Under the pieces are notes generated by a model. That model saw nothing but the letters and a program-made list of their open reading frames with translations. It searched no databases and had not been told where the DNA came from. Shown here piece by piece: positions 51,309 through 60,085 of a stretch of DNA of 64,000 nt (its first letter is position 1; every line of letters begins with the position of its first letter). Source of the DNA: Tardiphaga robiniae (GTDB lineage: Bacteria; Pseudomonadota; Alphaproteobacteria; Rhizobiales; Xanthobacteraceae); NCBI RefSeq assembly GCF_001618955.1, contig NZ_LVYV01000001.1:627501-691500 (forward strand), written 5' to 3'. The position numbers were made by a program, and so were the translations under genes.

Positions 51309-52631
51309 TCACTGCACCGGATTGGCGCGTTCGAATTGGCGCAGCAATTTGTTGCCGCGCTCGGCTGCAGCGTCGAGTGCCTCCTGCGCAGGCTTCTTGC
51401 CGCTGAAGGCCTGCTCCAGCTCATCCTCGATGGCGTCACGGATCAGCGTGAACGAGCCAAGGCGCAATCCCTTCGAATTTTCCGTCGGCGCTTTGAGCGT
51501 GATCTGCTCGATGGATTTCACGGTGCCGGGGTTGCGGTCATAAAAACCCTGCTGGCGCGTGAGTTCATAAGCGGCTCGTGTGATCGGCAGATAACCCGTC
51601 TTCTGATGCCAGGTCGCCTGTACTTCGGGCTGCGAAAGAAACGCAAAGAACTTCGCGACGCCCTTGTATTCTTCGCGCGGCCGATCCCGCAGTACCCAGA
51701 GCGTTGCGCCGCCGATGATCGAATTCTGCGGCGCGGCCGTGACATCCGGCCAGTAGGGCATCAGGCCATAGCCGACCTCGAATTTCGCATTGGCGAGAAT
51801 GTCGGCGCGGGTCCCCGACGAGCCCAGGAAAATGCCGCATTCGCTCTTCTGAAAGCGTGGCTCAGCCGCTGTCGCACGGCCGCTATAGTCGAAGACCTTG
51901 GTCTTCTGCCATTCGGCAAGTTGCGTAATATGCCTCACCATCAACGGATTGTTGAAGGTGAGCACCGCGTCCAGACCGCCGAGACCATTGGACTTGGTCG
52001 CCACCGGAATGTTGTGGAATGCCGAGAAGTTCTCGACATTGATCCATGATGGCCAGGCCGTGGTGAACCCGCAAACCGCGCCTGCCGTCCGCAATCGCTT
52101 GGCAGCGGCGCCGAGTTCCGGCCAGGTCCGCGGCGGCTCGTCCGGATTGAGCCCGGCGGCACGGAACAGATCCTTGTTGTAGTAAAGGATCGGCGTCGAT
52201 GCATTGAACGGGAAGGACAGCATGTTGCCGGCCATGTCGGTGTAGTAACCCGTAATGGCTGGCAGATAGGCCGACGGATTGAACGCCTCCGCCTGATCGC
52301 GCATCAGCTCATAGACAGGGTAGGTCGCCCCTTTCGCTGCCATCATGGTGGCCGTCGCGATTTCATTGACCTGGACGATGGCAGGCTGGCTCCGGGACCG
52401 GAAGGCAAAGATCGCCGCGGTGACAGTCTCGGTATAGTTGCCCTTGTAGACCGGAACGATGCGATAGCCCGTCTGTGTGGCGTTGAAGTCCGCGGCCAGC
52501 TTTTCGACGTGCCGGCCGAGTTCTCCGGACATCGCGTGCCACCACTGAATGTCGGTGGCGCGTGCGGGCGTCGCCATCTGGCTGACTGTCACCACAAGCG
52601 CGAGATATCCGAGCGCCGCCTTCAACTTCAT
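51309..52631 (-). CDS. ugpB: UgpB-like sn-glycerol-3-phosphate binding protein (orphan)
   Basis: 440 residues, SBP family 1. Signal peptide of about 25 residues (ends TPARA), then 'IQWWHAMSGELGRHVEKLAA', 'YKGNYTETVTAAIFAFRS', 'QVNEIATATMMAAKG', 'FPFNASTPILYYNKDLFRAA' and 'WHQKTGYLPITRAAYELTRQ', all typical of UgpB. No ugpA, ugpE or ugpC is in the window; on the minus strand downstream comes only the tonB cluster on the other strand. It may work with transporter genes elsewhere. A 6-bp inverted repeat resembling a Fur box lies at 52709-52724, 78 bases upstream. Confidence 0.9.
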   Translation of the reverse strand: MKLKAALGYLALVVTVSQMATPARATDIQWWHAMSGELGRHVEKLAADFNATQTGYRIVPVYKGNYTETVTAAIFAFRSRSQPAIVQVNEIATATMMAAKGATYPVYELMRDQAEAFNPSAYLPAITGYYTDMAGNMLSFPFNASTPILYYNKDLFRAAGLNPDEPPRTWPELGAAAKRLRTAGAVCGFTTAWPSWINVENFSAFHNIPVATKSNGLGGLDAVLTFNNPLMVRHITQLAEWQKTKVFDYSGRATAAEPRFQKSECGIFLGSSGTRADILANAKFEVGYGLMPYWPDVTAAPQNSIIGGATLWVLRDRPREEYKGVAKFFAFLSQPEVQATWHQKTGYLPITRAAYELTRQQGFYDRNPGTVKSIEQITLKAPTENSKGLRLGSFTLIRDAIEDELEQAFSGKKPAQEALDAAAERGNKLLRQFERANPVQ

Positions 52632-52937
52632 TTCGTCCTGCCCTTACAACGCCGTCGGCTATCAGCCTGCTGCGTTATCATTGGGGGTCAAAGCGTCCGC
52701 CCAATAAAATAATGATTCCATTATAGTTTTGATCGAAATTGCCCCGCACGGTGGCGTTCACCGGACACGATCTGCCGCAGCACTCTGTTGCGACTTCGCG
52801 GCGTTCGGTTCAATCGGGACTGCGCCAATTCAACCAGTTGTTGCAGGTTAATAGCCAGCACCGCCTGTATTTGCTACATTGAACTGTCTCGCAACCTCAA
52901 CGAAACTCTTTCAGACTAGAAAAAACGAATTGCCGGG
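52632..52937. promoter_or_regulatory. Divergent promoter region ugpB / sensor kinase
   Basis: 306 bases. An AT-rich stretch at 52700-52730 holds ATAATG-ATTC-CATTAT (52709-52724), a perfect 6-bp inverted repeat that resembles the left half and, one base displaced, the right half of the Fur consensus. It probably controls ugpB. The rest shows no obvious gene or motif. Confidence 0.4.
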
Positions 52938-55067
52938 TTGCGACGCACGGCTGTCTCACCGATTGAACCTTTCGCAAGGCCGAATGACACACCTGTGGTG
53001 ACGAGCCCGCACAACGGAGTTTCTGAAGGACAGGACGAGCTGGCGGCGCGAGGCCGGACCGGCGTCGTCGCGGCTGTCCGTGCGATTCCGATCCGCTGGC
53101 GCATTTTGTCCATCGCAGCCCTGAACTCGGCGGTCGTCCTCGTCCTGGCGGGATTGATCTGGAGCGGCTCGCGGGTGCTGTCCTCCGCCTGGGACGATGT
53201 GCGCCAGGTCCGGCAATCCGATCAGGTTCTGGCCCTGCTCGAGAGCGAGACCGGCCGGCTGCAGAACCTGATCCATCGCTATATCAATCAGCCCAGCCCC
53301 GAACTGTTCGCCGAGATTCTGCTGCTGCGCGAGGCTGTGCTTGGGACACTGAATACCCGTGCCTCGACCGACCCCATGCTATCCGGCTCGGTCGCCGAGC
53401 TGGAGCGCGTCACCGAGCGCTTCCTCAGCGGCTTCGGCGAATTGCGGACGCTTCAGACCACCATTGCCAAGACCTATGAGGAACAGGTGCTCGGGCCTGC
53501 CAAGGACATGGCGGGACTGTACTCCATCATCGAGGGCGCCACCGGCCAGCGTGATGCGCTGATCTGGCCGGCACTCGGCAAGTCGCGTGAGGCATTCACC
53601 GCGATGCTGGTCGCCGCCAACGCCTATTATCTGTCGCTGGCATCCGCCTCGGCCGAGGATGCACGCCGCAACACAGAGACGATCGAGCGCACCATCCCGG
53701 TCATGACCGACCTCGCCGACAATGATCTGCAACGTATTGCGCTGCAGCGGCTCAGGGGACGTTCAGTTGCACTCCGTCAGGGACTCGCAAAACTGTCCGA
53801 GCAACTCTCCAGCCGCACGGACCTGCTGCGCAATTCGATCGATGCCAGCCAGGCCGACACGATTGCTGCGATCGATGGCCTGTCCGTCAAGATGCGGCAG
53901 CGCGAGCAGTCCGCGCAGGCCACTTTCGACCGCACACTGACGGCGATCTCCCGCAATGTCATGGTCATCGCCGCGGCCTTTCTTGGGCTGATCATCACCG
54001 CAGGCATCATCATCGCGCTCAGCATCCGCCTGCCGCTGCAGCAGATCATGGCATCGATGCGGGCGATCACCTCCGGCGACTATGATCGCAAGGTCCAGGG
54101 CACGGCCGCCAAGGACGAAGTCGGCGCCATGGCCCGCGCGGTCGAGGTGTTCCGCGAGAACGCTGTCGCCAAGCGCGAAGCCGAGAACGAGCTGCGCGCG
54201 TCGAAGGAGAAGGCCGAAAGCGCGCTGCTCGAACTAAATGCCGCACAGCAGAATTTGATCGACGCCGAACGGCTGGCCGCACTTGGCGGTCTGGTCGCCG
54301 GCGTAGCCCACGAGGTCAACAATCCGATCGGCATCAGCCTGACCGTGGCATCAAGCTTCGCGCGGCGCTCGGAGATATTCGAGGCCGAACTGCGCTCCAA
54401 TGCCCCGTTGCGACGTTCGCAACTGGAAGAATTCGTCAAAACGTCACGCGATGCGGCGCAGCAACTGGTCGCCAACCTGCATCGCGCCGGCGAACTCATC
54501 CAGTCCTTCAAGCAGGTCGCCGTCGATCGTTCCCATGCCGAACGGCGGCAGTTCAGTCTCTCCGAGGCCACCGATCAGATCATCGCCAGTCTGCGCCCCG
54601 TCCTGAAGAAGGCTCCGATCACGCTGACGGTCGATGTGCCGGACGGGCTGATGATCGACGGCTATCCCGGGTCCTACGGCCAGATCCTGACCAATCTGTT
54701 CCTGAATGCGGCCAATCACGCATTCCCGGACGGCAAGCCCGGCGCCATTGCCATCACCGCGAAACCCCGCGGCACCGACGATATCGAGATCAGCTTCTCC
54801 GACAACGGCGCGGGCATGAGCCCGGACGTCCAGCGACAGGCTTTCGACCCGTTTTTCACCACGCGCCGCAACGAAGGCGGCACCGGCCTTGGCCTCCACA
54901 TCGTGTACAATCTGGTGACCCAGCAGCTGGGTGGCCGGATGATGCTGGAGTCAAGGCTGGGACAAGGCACGACATTTCGCATTATCATGCCGCGGGCCGC
55001 CACTGGCGCCGCCGGATCATTTGACGGGACTACGCAATGGCCGACCAGGACGATGTCCTCTACCTGA
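52938..55067 (+). CDS. Membrane sensor histidine kinase
   Basis: 709 residues. TM1 at about 57-77, a 260-residue extracytoplasmic all-helical sensor, TM2 at about 341-363, HAMP (about 364-415), coiled coil (about 410-445), HisKA with His458 in 'LVAGVAHEVNNPIGISLTVA', and HATPase with 'QILTNLFLNAANHAFPDGKP', 'FSDNGAGMSP' and 'EGGTGLGLHIVYNLVTQQLG'. The helical sensor resembles that of TorS-type kinases but no ligand is evident. No receiver or Hpt domain is fused. TTG 52938 is the earliest start; GTG 52998 is an alternative. Its end overlaps the next gene by 31 bases. Confidence 0.88.
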   Translation: MRRTAVSPIEPFARPNDTPVVTSPHNGVSEGQDELAARGRTGVVAAVRAIPIRWRILSIAALNSAVVLVLAGLIWSGSRVLSSAWDDVRQVRQSDQVLALLESETGRLQNLIHRYINQPSPELFAEILLLREAVLGTLNTRASTDPMLSGSVAELERVTERFLSGFGELRTLQTTIAKTYEEQVLGPAKDMAGLYSIIEGATGQRDALIWPALGKSREAFTAMLVAANAYYLSLASASAEDARRNTETIERTIPVMTDLADNDLQRIALQRLRGRSVALRQGLAKLSEQLSSRTDLLRNSIDASQADTIAAIDGLSVKMRQREQSAQATFDRTLTAISRNVMVIAAAFLGLIITAGIIIALSIRLPLQQIMASMRAITSGDYDRKVQGTAAKDEVGAMARAVEVFRENAVAKREAENELRASKEKAESALLELNAAQQNLIDAERLAALGGLVAGVAHEVNNPIGISLTVASSFARRSEIFEAELRSNAPLRRSQLEEFVKTSRDAAQQLVANLHRAGELIQSFKQVAVDRSHAERRQFSLSEATDQIIASLRPVLKKAPITLTVDVPDGLMIDGYPGSYGQILTNLFLNAANHAFPDGKPGAIAITAKPRGTDDIEISFSDNGAGMSPDVQRQAFDPFFTTRRNEGGTGLGLHIVYNLVTQQLGGRMMLESRLGQGTTFRIIMPRAATGAAGSFDGTTQWPTRTMSST

Positions 55068-56791
55068 TTGAAGACTCCGGTGATGTCCCGGAGGAAACCA
55101 ATAACCGAAAATGGAAGATCGCGGTCATCGACGATGACCAGGCCGTGCATGAAGGCACGCGCTTCGCACTGAGCGACTACACCCTGAACGGCCAGTCGCT
55201 GGAAATCCTGTCGGCCTATTCGGCTGCCGAAGGCCAGGCCCTGATGCGCGAGCATACGGATATCGCGGCCGTGCTGCTTGACGTCATCATGGAGACCGAC
55301 GCGGCGGGCCTCGAACTGGTCGAGTTCATCCGCAACGAGCTACACAACGAAACCGTCCGCATCATCCTGCGCACCGGCCAGCCCGGCCAGGCGCCGGAGC
55401 GCCGCGTCATCGTCGACTACGACATCAACGATTACAAGGCGAAGACCGAACTGACCGCCGACAAGCTGTTCACCTCGTTGACCGCGGCGCTGCGCAGCTA
55501 TCAGCAGCTCGAACGCATGGTGCAGACACGGCGCGGCCTCGAAATCATCATCGACGCAGCCTCGACGCTCTATGATTTCAAGTCGATGCAGCGGCTTGCC
55601 GAAGGCGTGCTGACGCAGATCGCCTCGCTACTGAATGTGGATTGCGCCGGCATTCTGGTGCTGCGCGATGGCGGCGTTGTCGGCGACGACTATGCCGTCC
55701 TCGCCGGATCCGGCTGCTACAGCCGCTTCATGGGCACCGCGACTTCGCAATCGCTCGACCCGGACCTGCGCCAGATGGTCGAAGAGGCCTTCAGGCGCCG
55801 CAAGCATGATTTCGCTGACCATCGGACGGCGCTCTATATCCGCACCGGAAGCGGCCGCGAGGTTGTCGTGCTGCTGCAGGCAGAGCGGCAATTATCGGAG
55901 ACCGATCGTTCGCTGGTGGAGATCTTCGGCAGCCGGCTGTCGATCGCCTTCGACAACGTGATCCTCTACCAGCAACTGCACGAGGCCAATACGCAGTTGG
56001 AAGACCGCGTGGCGCAGCGCACCCGCGCCCTCATGCAGGCCAATCGCCGTCTCTCTGCACAGTGGCTGCGGCTGCAGCGCGCCAATGGCTTCAAGAACGA
56101 GATTCTGGGCACCGTTGCCCATGACCTGAAGAATCCACTCGGCGTGATCCTCGGCCGCACCGAGATGCTGACCGAGCTGATATCCGCAGGCTCGCCGAAG
56201 GAGAACGTCGCCGCGCAGGTCGATCATATCCGTGACGCCACCAAGCGACTGACCTCGATGGTCGATCATCTGATCTCCGACGCCATGGCGGACGCTTTCG
56301 ATATCACCATCCGCCGCGAGCCGGTCGATCTGGCGGCGCTGGTCCGTGAGGTCGCGGAAGCGAACCGGCCGTCTGCCGTGAACAAGCAGCAGGATCTCTC
56401 CGTCTCCGCGCCGGCTCACCACGATCTCACCATGTGCGATGCCGACCGGATGCGCGAAGCGATCGACAATCTCGTCAGCAACGCCATCAAATACAGCCCG
56501 ATCGGCGGCAAGATCGCGCTGCTCATCACAGGCGACGCCGATTTTGTCCGGATCAGCATCAGCGACGAAGGCCCTGGCCTGTCGCCGGAAGATCTCGACC
56601 GGCTGTTTGGCCGCTTCCAGAGGCTGTCAGCCAAGCCGACCGGCGGCGAAAGCTCGACCGGCCTCGGCCTGTCGATCGTCAAACGCATCATCGACATGCA
56701 TGGCGGCGAGGTGAATGCACATAGCCCCGGCCCCGGCCAGGGCGCTACCTTCACCATCCTGCTGCCAGCCACCAGTGAGGGCCTGTCATGA
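55037..56791 (+). CDS. Receiver-DUF3369-histidine kinase hybrid (cytoplasmic)
   Basis: 584 residues. N-terminal receiver (about 27-145) with 'AVIDDDQ' and phosphoacceptor Asp82 in 'AVLLDVIMETD'; then a DUF3369/GAF-like region (about 155-320) with 'ALRSYQQLERMVQTRRGLEI'; a coiled coil; HisKA with His362 in 'LGTVAHDLKNPLGVILGRTE'; HATPase with 'AIDNLVSNAIKYSPIGGKIA', 'ISDEGPGLSPEDLDRLF' and 'SSTGLGLSIVKRIIDMHGGE'. No membrane helix. The receiver at the front suggests it takes phosphate from the upstream membrane kinase and then signals to the next gene. Overlaps the kinase by 31 bases and the regulator by 4. Confidence 0.9.
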   Translation: MADQDDVLYLIEDSGDVPEETNNRKWKIAVIDDDQAVHEGTRFALSDYTLNGQSLEILSAYSAAEGQALMREHTDIAAVLLDVIMETDAAGLELVEFIRNELHNETVRIILRTGQPGQAPERRVIVDYDINDYKAKTELTADKLFTSLTAALRSYQQLERMVQTRRGLEIIIDAASTLYDFKSMQRLAEGVLTQIASLLNVDCAGILVLRDGGVVGDDYAVLAGSGCYSRFMGTATSQSLDPDLRQMVEEAFRRRKHDFADHRTALYIRTGSGREVVVLLQAERQLSETDRSLVEIFGSRLSIAFDNVILYQQLHEANTQLEDRVAQRTRALMQANRRLSAQWLRLQRANGFKNEILGTVAHDLKNPLGVILGRTEMLTELISAGSPKENVAAQVDHIRDATKRLTSMVDHLISDAMADAFDITIRREPVDLAALVREVAEANRPSAVNKQQDLSVSAPAHHDLTMCDADRMREAIDNLVSNAIKYSPIGGKIALLITGDADFVRISISDEGPGLSPEDLDRLFGRFQRLSAKPTGGESSTGLGLSIVKRIIDMHGGEVNAHSPGPGQGATFTILLPATSEGLS

Positions 56792-57525
56792 GCCAGAGCC
56801 CGCATATCGTCATCGTCGACGACGAAGCGCCCGCCCGCGAGATGGTGGGCGACTATCTCAAGATGCACGGCTTTGCCGTGACCCTGTGCGACGGCGGCAA
56901 GAGCCTGCGCAGCGAGATCGAGACCAAGGTGCCGGATCTCGTGGTGCTCGACCTCAACATGCCCGAGGAAGACGGGCTCTCGATCATCCGTGACCTCAAG
57001 AGCCGCATCAATGTGCCGGTGATTATGCTGACCGCCACCGCGAGCCCGATCGACCGTGTCGTCGGCCTCGAACTCGGCGCCGACGATTACATTGCCAAGC
57101 CCTGCGAACTCCGCGAATTGATGGCGCGCATCCGCTCGGTCTTGCGCCGAAGCACGCCAGCGAAGGGCGCAGCAGCAGATGCAACGCCTGCCAAGGAGAG
57201 CAAGGATCATCTCGTGCGCTTCGGCACGAAATGGCTCGATCTGGAAGCACAGGCCCTGCGCGATGATGAGGGCAACGAACATCCGCTGACGGCCTCTGAA
57301 TTTGGCCTGCTCAAGGTATTCGCCGCCAATCCGAAGCGCGTGCTCTCGCGCGAGCGGCTGCTCGAACTGGCCAATGCCCGCGATGCCGAGGCTTTCGACC
57401 GGGCGGTTGACCTGCGGATCATGCGAATCCGCCGCAAAATCGAGCCCGATCCGACGAAACCCGCCGTGATCCGTACAATTCGCGGCGGGGGCTATTTGTT
57501 CTCCCCGGCAGGCGACAAGGCCTGA
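56788..57525 (+). CDS. OmpR/PhoB-type response regulator
   Basis: 245 residues. Receiver with 'VIVDDEAPAREMVGDYLKMH', Asp55 in 'LVVLDLNMPEEDG', Thr in 'MLTATAS' and Lys in 'YIAKPCELRELMARI'. A linker with Ala/Lys follows, then the winged-helix domain with 'HPLTASEFGLLKVFAANPKR', 'LSRERLLELANARDAEAFDR' and 'VDLRIMRIRRKIEPDPTKPA'. It overlaps the hybrid kinase by four bases and is the output of the three-gene system. Targets unknown. Confidence 0.92.
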   Translation: MSQSPHIVIVDDEAPAREMVGDYLKMHGFAVTLCDGGKSLRSEIETKVPDLVVLDLNMPEEDGLSIIRDLKSRINVPVIMLTATASPIDRVVGLELGADDYIAKPCELRELMARIRSVLRRSTPAKGAAADATPAKESKDHLVRFGTKWLDLEAQALRDDEGNEHPLTASEFGLLKVFAANPKRVLSRERLLELANARDAEAFDRAVDLRIMRIRRKIEPDPTKPAVIRTIRGGGYLFSPAGDKA

Positions 57526-57577
57526 GCGCCCCTTTTAGAATCTATCTCGTTCAAGTTGCACGCATTTCACCCCTGAA

Positions 57578-57606
57578 TGTTTCGTCGCCAACCCTGCGAC
57601 GAAACA
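57578..57606. terminator. 11-bp perfect hairpin after the two-component operon
   Basis: TGTTTCGTCGC (57578-57588) and GCGACGAAACA (57596-57606), perfect inverted repeat with a 7-base loop, 53 bases after the regulator's stop. Only a short AT stretch follows, so intrinsic strength is moderate. It separates the two-component genes from the ECF sigma gene. Confidence 0.55.
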
Positions 57607-57719
57607 ATTCTCCGGTTCCATGAAACCATTTTCCGCTTTTGAAGCAGACGCCCTGAAACTTGGGCTCCTTAACAATCCTCCCAACGAAGCCGCAACGCGG
57701 TCTCTTACGGGAGTTAGTC

Positions 57720-58331
57720 ATGCAGAACGTCATCGCCCTCAATGCCGCCGGTCAGCAGGGTATCATTACGGCCCGCGCCACCTCGGACGAGATGTTGCTG
57801 GAGAATATCGCTGGCGGCGACCGCACGGCGATGCATACGCTTTATGCCCGGCACAATGTGCGGGTCTATCGCTTCGTTCTCCGCATGCTGCGTGACACGT
57901 CGGCAGCGGAAGATCTGGTCAGCCAGGTATTCCTCGATGTGTGGCGGACCGCCAGCCAGTTCGAAGGCCGCTCGCAGGTCTCCACCTGGTTGTTGTCGAT
58001 CGCACGCTTCAAGGCACTGACCGCGCTGCGCCAGCGTAAATATGAAGACATCGACCAGGACGATGTCATGGAAATCGCCGACCAGGCCGATACACCTGAG
58101 GCATCGCTCGATCGCAGCCGCACCAGCGCCATTCTTCGCGCCTGTGTCGCCAAGCTGTCGCCGGCGCATCGCGAGATCGTCAACCTCGTCTACTATCATG
58201 AGAAGTCAGTAGAAGAGGTCGCCGGCCTGATCGGTATCCCCGCGTCGACGGTGAAGACCCGGATGTTCTACGCCCGCAAGCAGCTCGCCGATCTCCTGAA
58301 GACCGCCGGCATCGACAGTATCGCAGCGTAA
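57720..58331 (+). CDS. ECF-family RNA polymerase sigma factor
   Basis: 203 residues. Region 2 (about 30-100): 'LENIAGGDRTAMHTLYARHN', 'DTSAAEDLVSQVFLDVWRTA' and 'STWLLSIARFKALTALRQRK'. Region 4 (about 140-195): 'AKLSPAHREIVNLVYYHEKS' and 'EVAGLIGIPASTVKTRMFYA'. ATG 57720 follows GGGAGTT; the longer frame from 57660 is atypical. No anti-sigma gene lies next to it, so control is by the neighbouring two-component system or by an unlinked factor. Paired with the EcfG-type promoters elsewhere in the window, but this sigma is not itself recognised as EcfG and no NepR/PhyR is near. Confidence 0.9.
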   Translation: MQNVIALNAAGQQGIITARATSDEMLLENIAGGDRTAMHTLYARHNVRVYRFVLRMLRDTSAAEDLVSQVFLDVWRTASQFEGRSQVSTWLLSIARFKALTALRQRKYEDIDQDDVMEIADQADTPEASLDRSRTSAILRACVAKLSPAHREIVNLVYYHEKSVEEVAGLIGIPASTVKTRMFYARKQLADLLKTAGIDSIAA

Positions 58332-58394
58332 TCTGCCGCGATGCCTTTGCTCCAACGTTCCAGACGTCAGTTCGCGTAAACCTCCCACCTCCAG

Positions 58395-58425
58395 CGACCC
58401 GGACGGGATGCCCCCTTCCGGGTCG
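58395..58425 (+). terminator. Terminator-like hairpin after the sigma factor gene
   Basis: CGACCCGGA (58395-58403) and TCCGGGTCG (58417-58425), 9-bp perfect stem, 13-base loop, followed by TATTCTGTTT. It is 63 bases past the stop. T-rich sequence after the stem supports a terminator. Confidence 0.6.
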
Positions 58426-58669
58426 TATTCTGTTTGGAGCTGCGGCTGTGTCATCGTCGTCGGTCGCGCGAACTTCCGCATCGACCTGCGCAATACATCT
58501 GACAAAATTGGACAAATTGTCTACGAGTCTAACGGCCAACGCCGATGCGGGCAGATGGACAGCCTTTTCAAGACGTTGTCGAATGCGGGCAGCCAACTAA
58601 CACAAGACCTCGCGCAGTATCGCCCGCGCGCTCTGCATGATAGAACACGTCCCGACTACACATGGACGG
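58426..58669. promoter_or_regulatory. Upstream region of the cioAB operon with GACAA-A-TTGTC palindrome
   Basis: About 240 bases between the sigma gene's terminator and cioA. A perfect palindrome GACAA-A-TTGTC lies at 58511-58521, and the preceding TGACAAAATTG is a near-repeat of its left half, giving a direct plus inverted arrangement. This is the best operator candidate for the oxidase operon. No FNR/FixK box (TTGAT-N4-ATCAA) was found. Confidence 0.45.
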
Positions 58670-60085
58670 ATGCAGATGTTCGAAGGCTTTGACCCTGTCA
58701 TACTAGCCCGAGCGCAATTTGCGTTCACGATGTCATTTCACATCATCTTTCCCGCGTTCTCGATTGGACTAGCAAGCTATCTCGCGGTGCTCGAAGCGCT
58801 CTGGCTGTGGACCGGGCGCGACGTCTTCCTCAACCTGTTCAATTACTGGCTCAAGATCTTCGCCATTGCTTTCGGCATGGGCGTGGTTTCGGGCATCGTG
58901 ATGTCCTACCAGTTCGGCACCAACTGGTCGGCCTTCTCCGACAAGGCGGGACCGATCATCGGCCCGCTGATGGCCTATGAAGTCCTCACCGCCTTCTTCC
59001 TTGAGGCTGGCTTTCTTGGCGTCATGCTGTTCGGCCTCGAACGCGTCGGACCCAGACTACATTTCTTCGCCACGTTGATGGTCGCGATTGGGACGCTGTT
59101 TTCGGCCTTCTGGATTCTCTCCGCGAATTCCTGGATGCAGACGCCGACCGGCTACACCATCAACGCTGCCGGCCAGTTTGTTGCCGCCGACTGGTGGAAG
59201 GTGATTTTCAATCCGTCCTTCCCGTATCGTCTCGTGCATATGGTGCTGGCGGCCTATCTCACCACGGCTTTCGTGGTGGGCGCGGTCGGCGCCTGGCATC
59301 TGCTCAAGGATACGCGCCTGCCCGGCCCGCGCGTGATGTTTTCCATGGCGATGTGGATGGCCACACTGGTCGCACCGCTGCAGATCCTCGCCGGCGATCA
59401 GCACGGCCTCAACACGCTCGAGCACCAGCCGACCAAGATCATGGCCATGGAAGGCCATTTCGAGAGCCATCCCCATGGCGCACCACTGATCCTGTTCGGC
59501 ATCCCGAGCCAAGCCGAAGGCAGAGTGAACTATGCCATCGAGATACCCAAGCTCGGATCCCTGATCCTGAAGCACGATCTGAATGCACCGATGGCCGGCC
59601 TCGACACCGTCCCGCGCGAGAACTGGCCGCCAGTGCCGGTGACGTTCTGGTCGTTCCGCATCATGGTCGGCATCGGCTTTCTGATGCTGGGACTGGGTCT
59701 GCTGAGCCTCTTCATGCGCTTCCGCGGCAAGTTCTATGAGTCGCGATTCCTGCATATCTTTGCGCTCGCGATGGGCCCGGCGGGCTTCATCGCCGTGCTG
59801 GCCGGCTGGGTGACGACCGAAACTGGGCGGCAGCCGTTCACGGTATTCGGCCTGCTGCGCACCAGCGACTCTGTCTCGCCATTGGCTGCGCCAGCCGTTG
59901 CGTCGTCGCTGATCGCCTTCGCCATCGTCTATTTCCTGGTCTTCGCCGCCGGCACGATCTATCTGCTCCGGCTCATGGCCGTGCCGCCACATCATGATGA
60001 GCAGGGCCCGGCCGGCAACGTCCCGAGTCGCGCGGCGGGCATTACCCCGGCTGTGGGTGCAACCGCATCGGGGCGCGCATCATGA
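58670..60085 (+). CDS. cioA: Cyanide-insensitive/bd-type quinol oxidase subunit I
   Basis: 471 residues, CydA family. It is the quinol-oxidising, haem-bearing subunit in the inner membrane. The haem d ligand His lies in 'SFHIIFPAFSIGL'; haem b558 ligands are His in 'YRLVHMVLAAYL' and Met/Thr region 'GWVTTETGRQPF'; the quinol-binding 'GRQPF' is present. The Q-loop between helices 6 and 7 is short, placing it in the cyanide-insensitive (CIO) group. Start: ATG 58670 or 58676 (MFEGFDPVILARAQF); ATG 58637 is unlikely. Overlaps cioB by four bases. Confidence 0.93.
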   Translation: MQMFEGFDPVILARAQFAFTMSFHIIFPAFSIGLASYLAVLEALWLWTGRDVFLNLFNYWLKIFAIAFGMGVVSGIVMSYQFGTNWSAFSDKAGPIIGPLMAYEVLTAFFLEAGFLGVMLFGLERVGPRLHFFATLMVAIGTLFSAFWILSANSWMQTPTGYTINAAGQFVAADWWKVIFNPSFPYRLVHMVLAAYLTTAFVVGAVGAWHLLKDTRLPGPRVMFSMAMWMATLVAPLQILAGDQHGLNTLEHQPTKIMAMEGHFESHPHGAPLILFGIPSQAEGRVNYAIEIPKLGSLILKHDLNAPMAGLDTVPRENWPPVPVTFWSFRIMVGIGFLMLGLGLLSLFMRFRGKFYESRFLHIFALAMGPAGFIAVLAGWVTTETGRQPFTVFGLLRTSDSVSPLAAPAVASSLIAFAIVYFLVFAAGTIYLLRLMAVPPHHDEQGPAGNVPSRAAGITPAVGATASGRAS

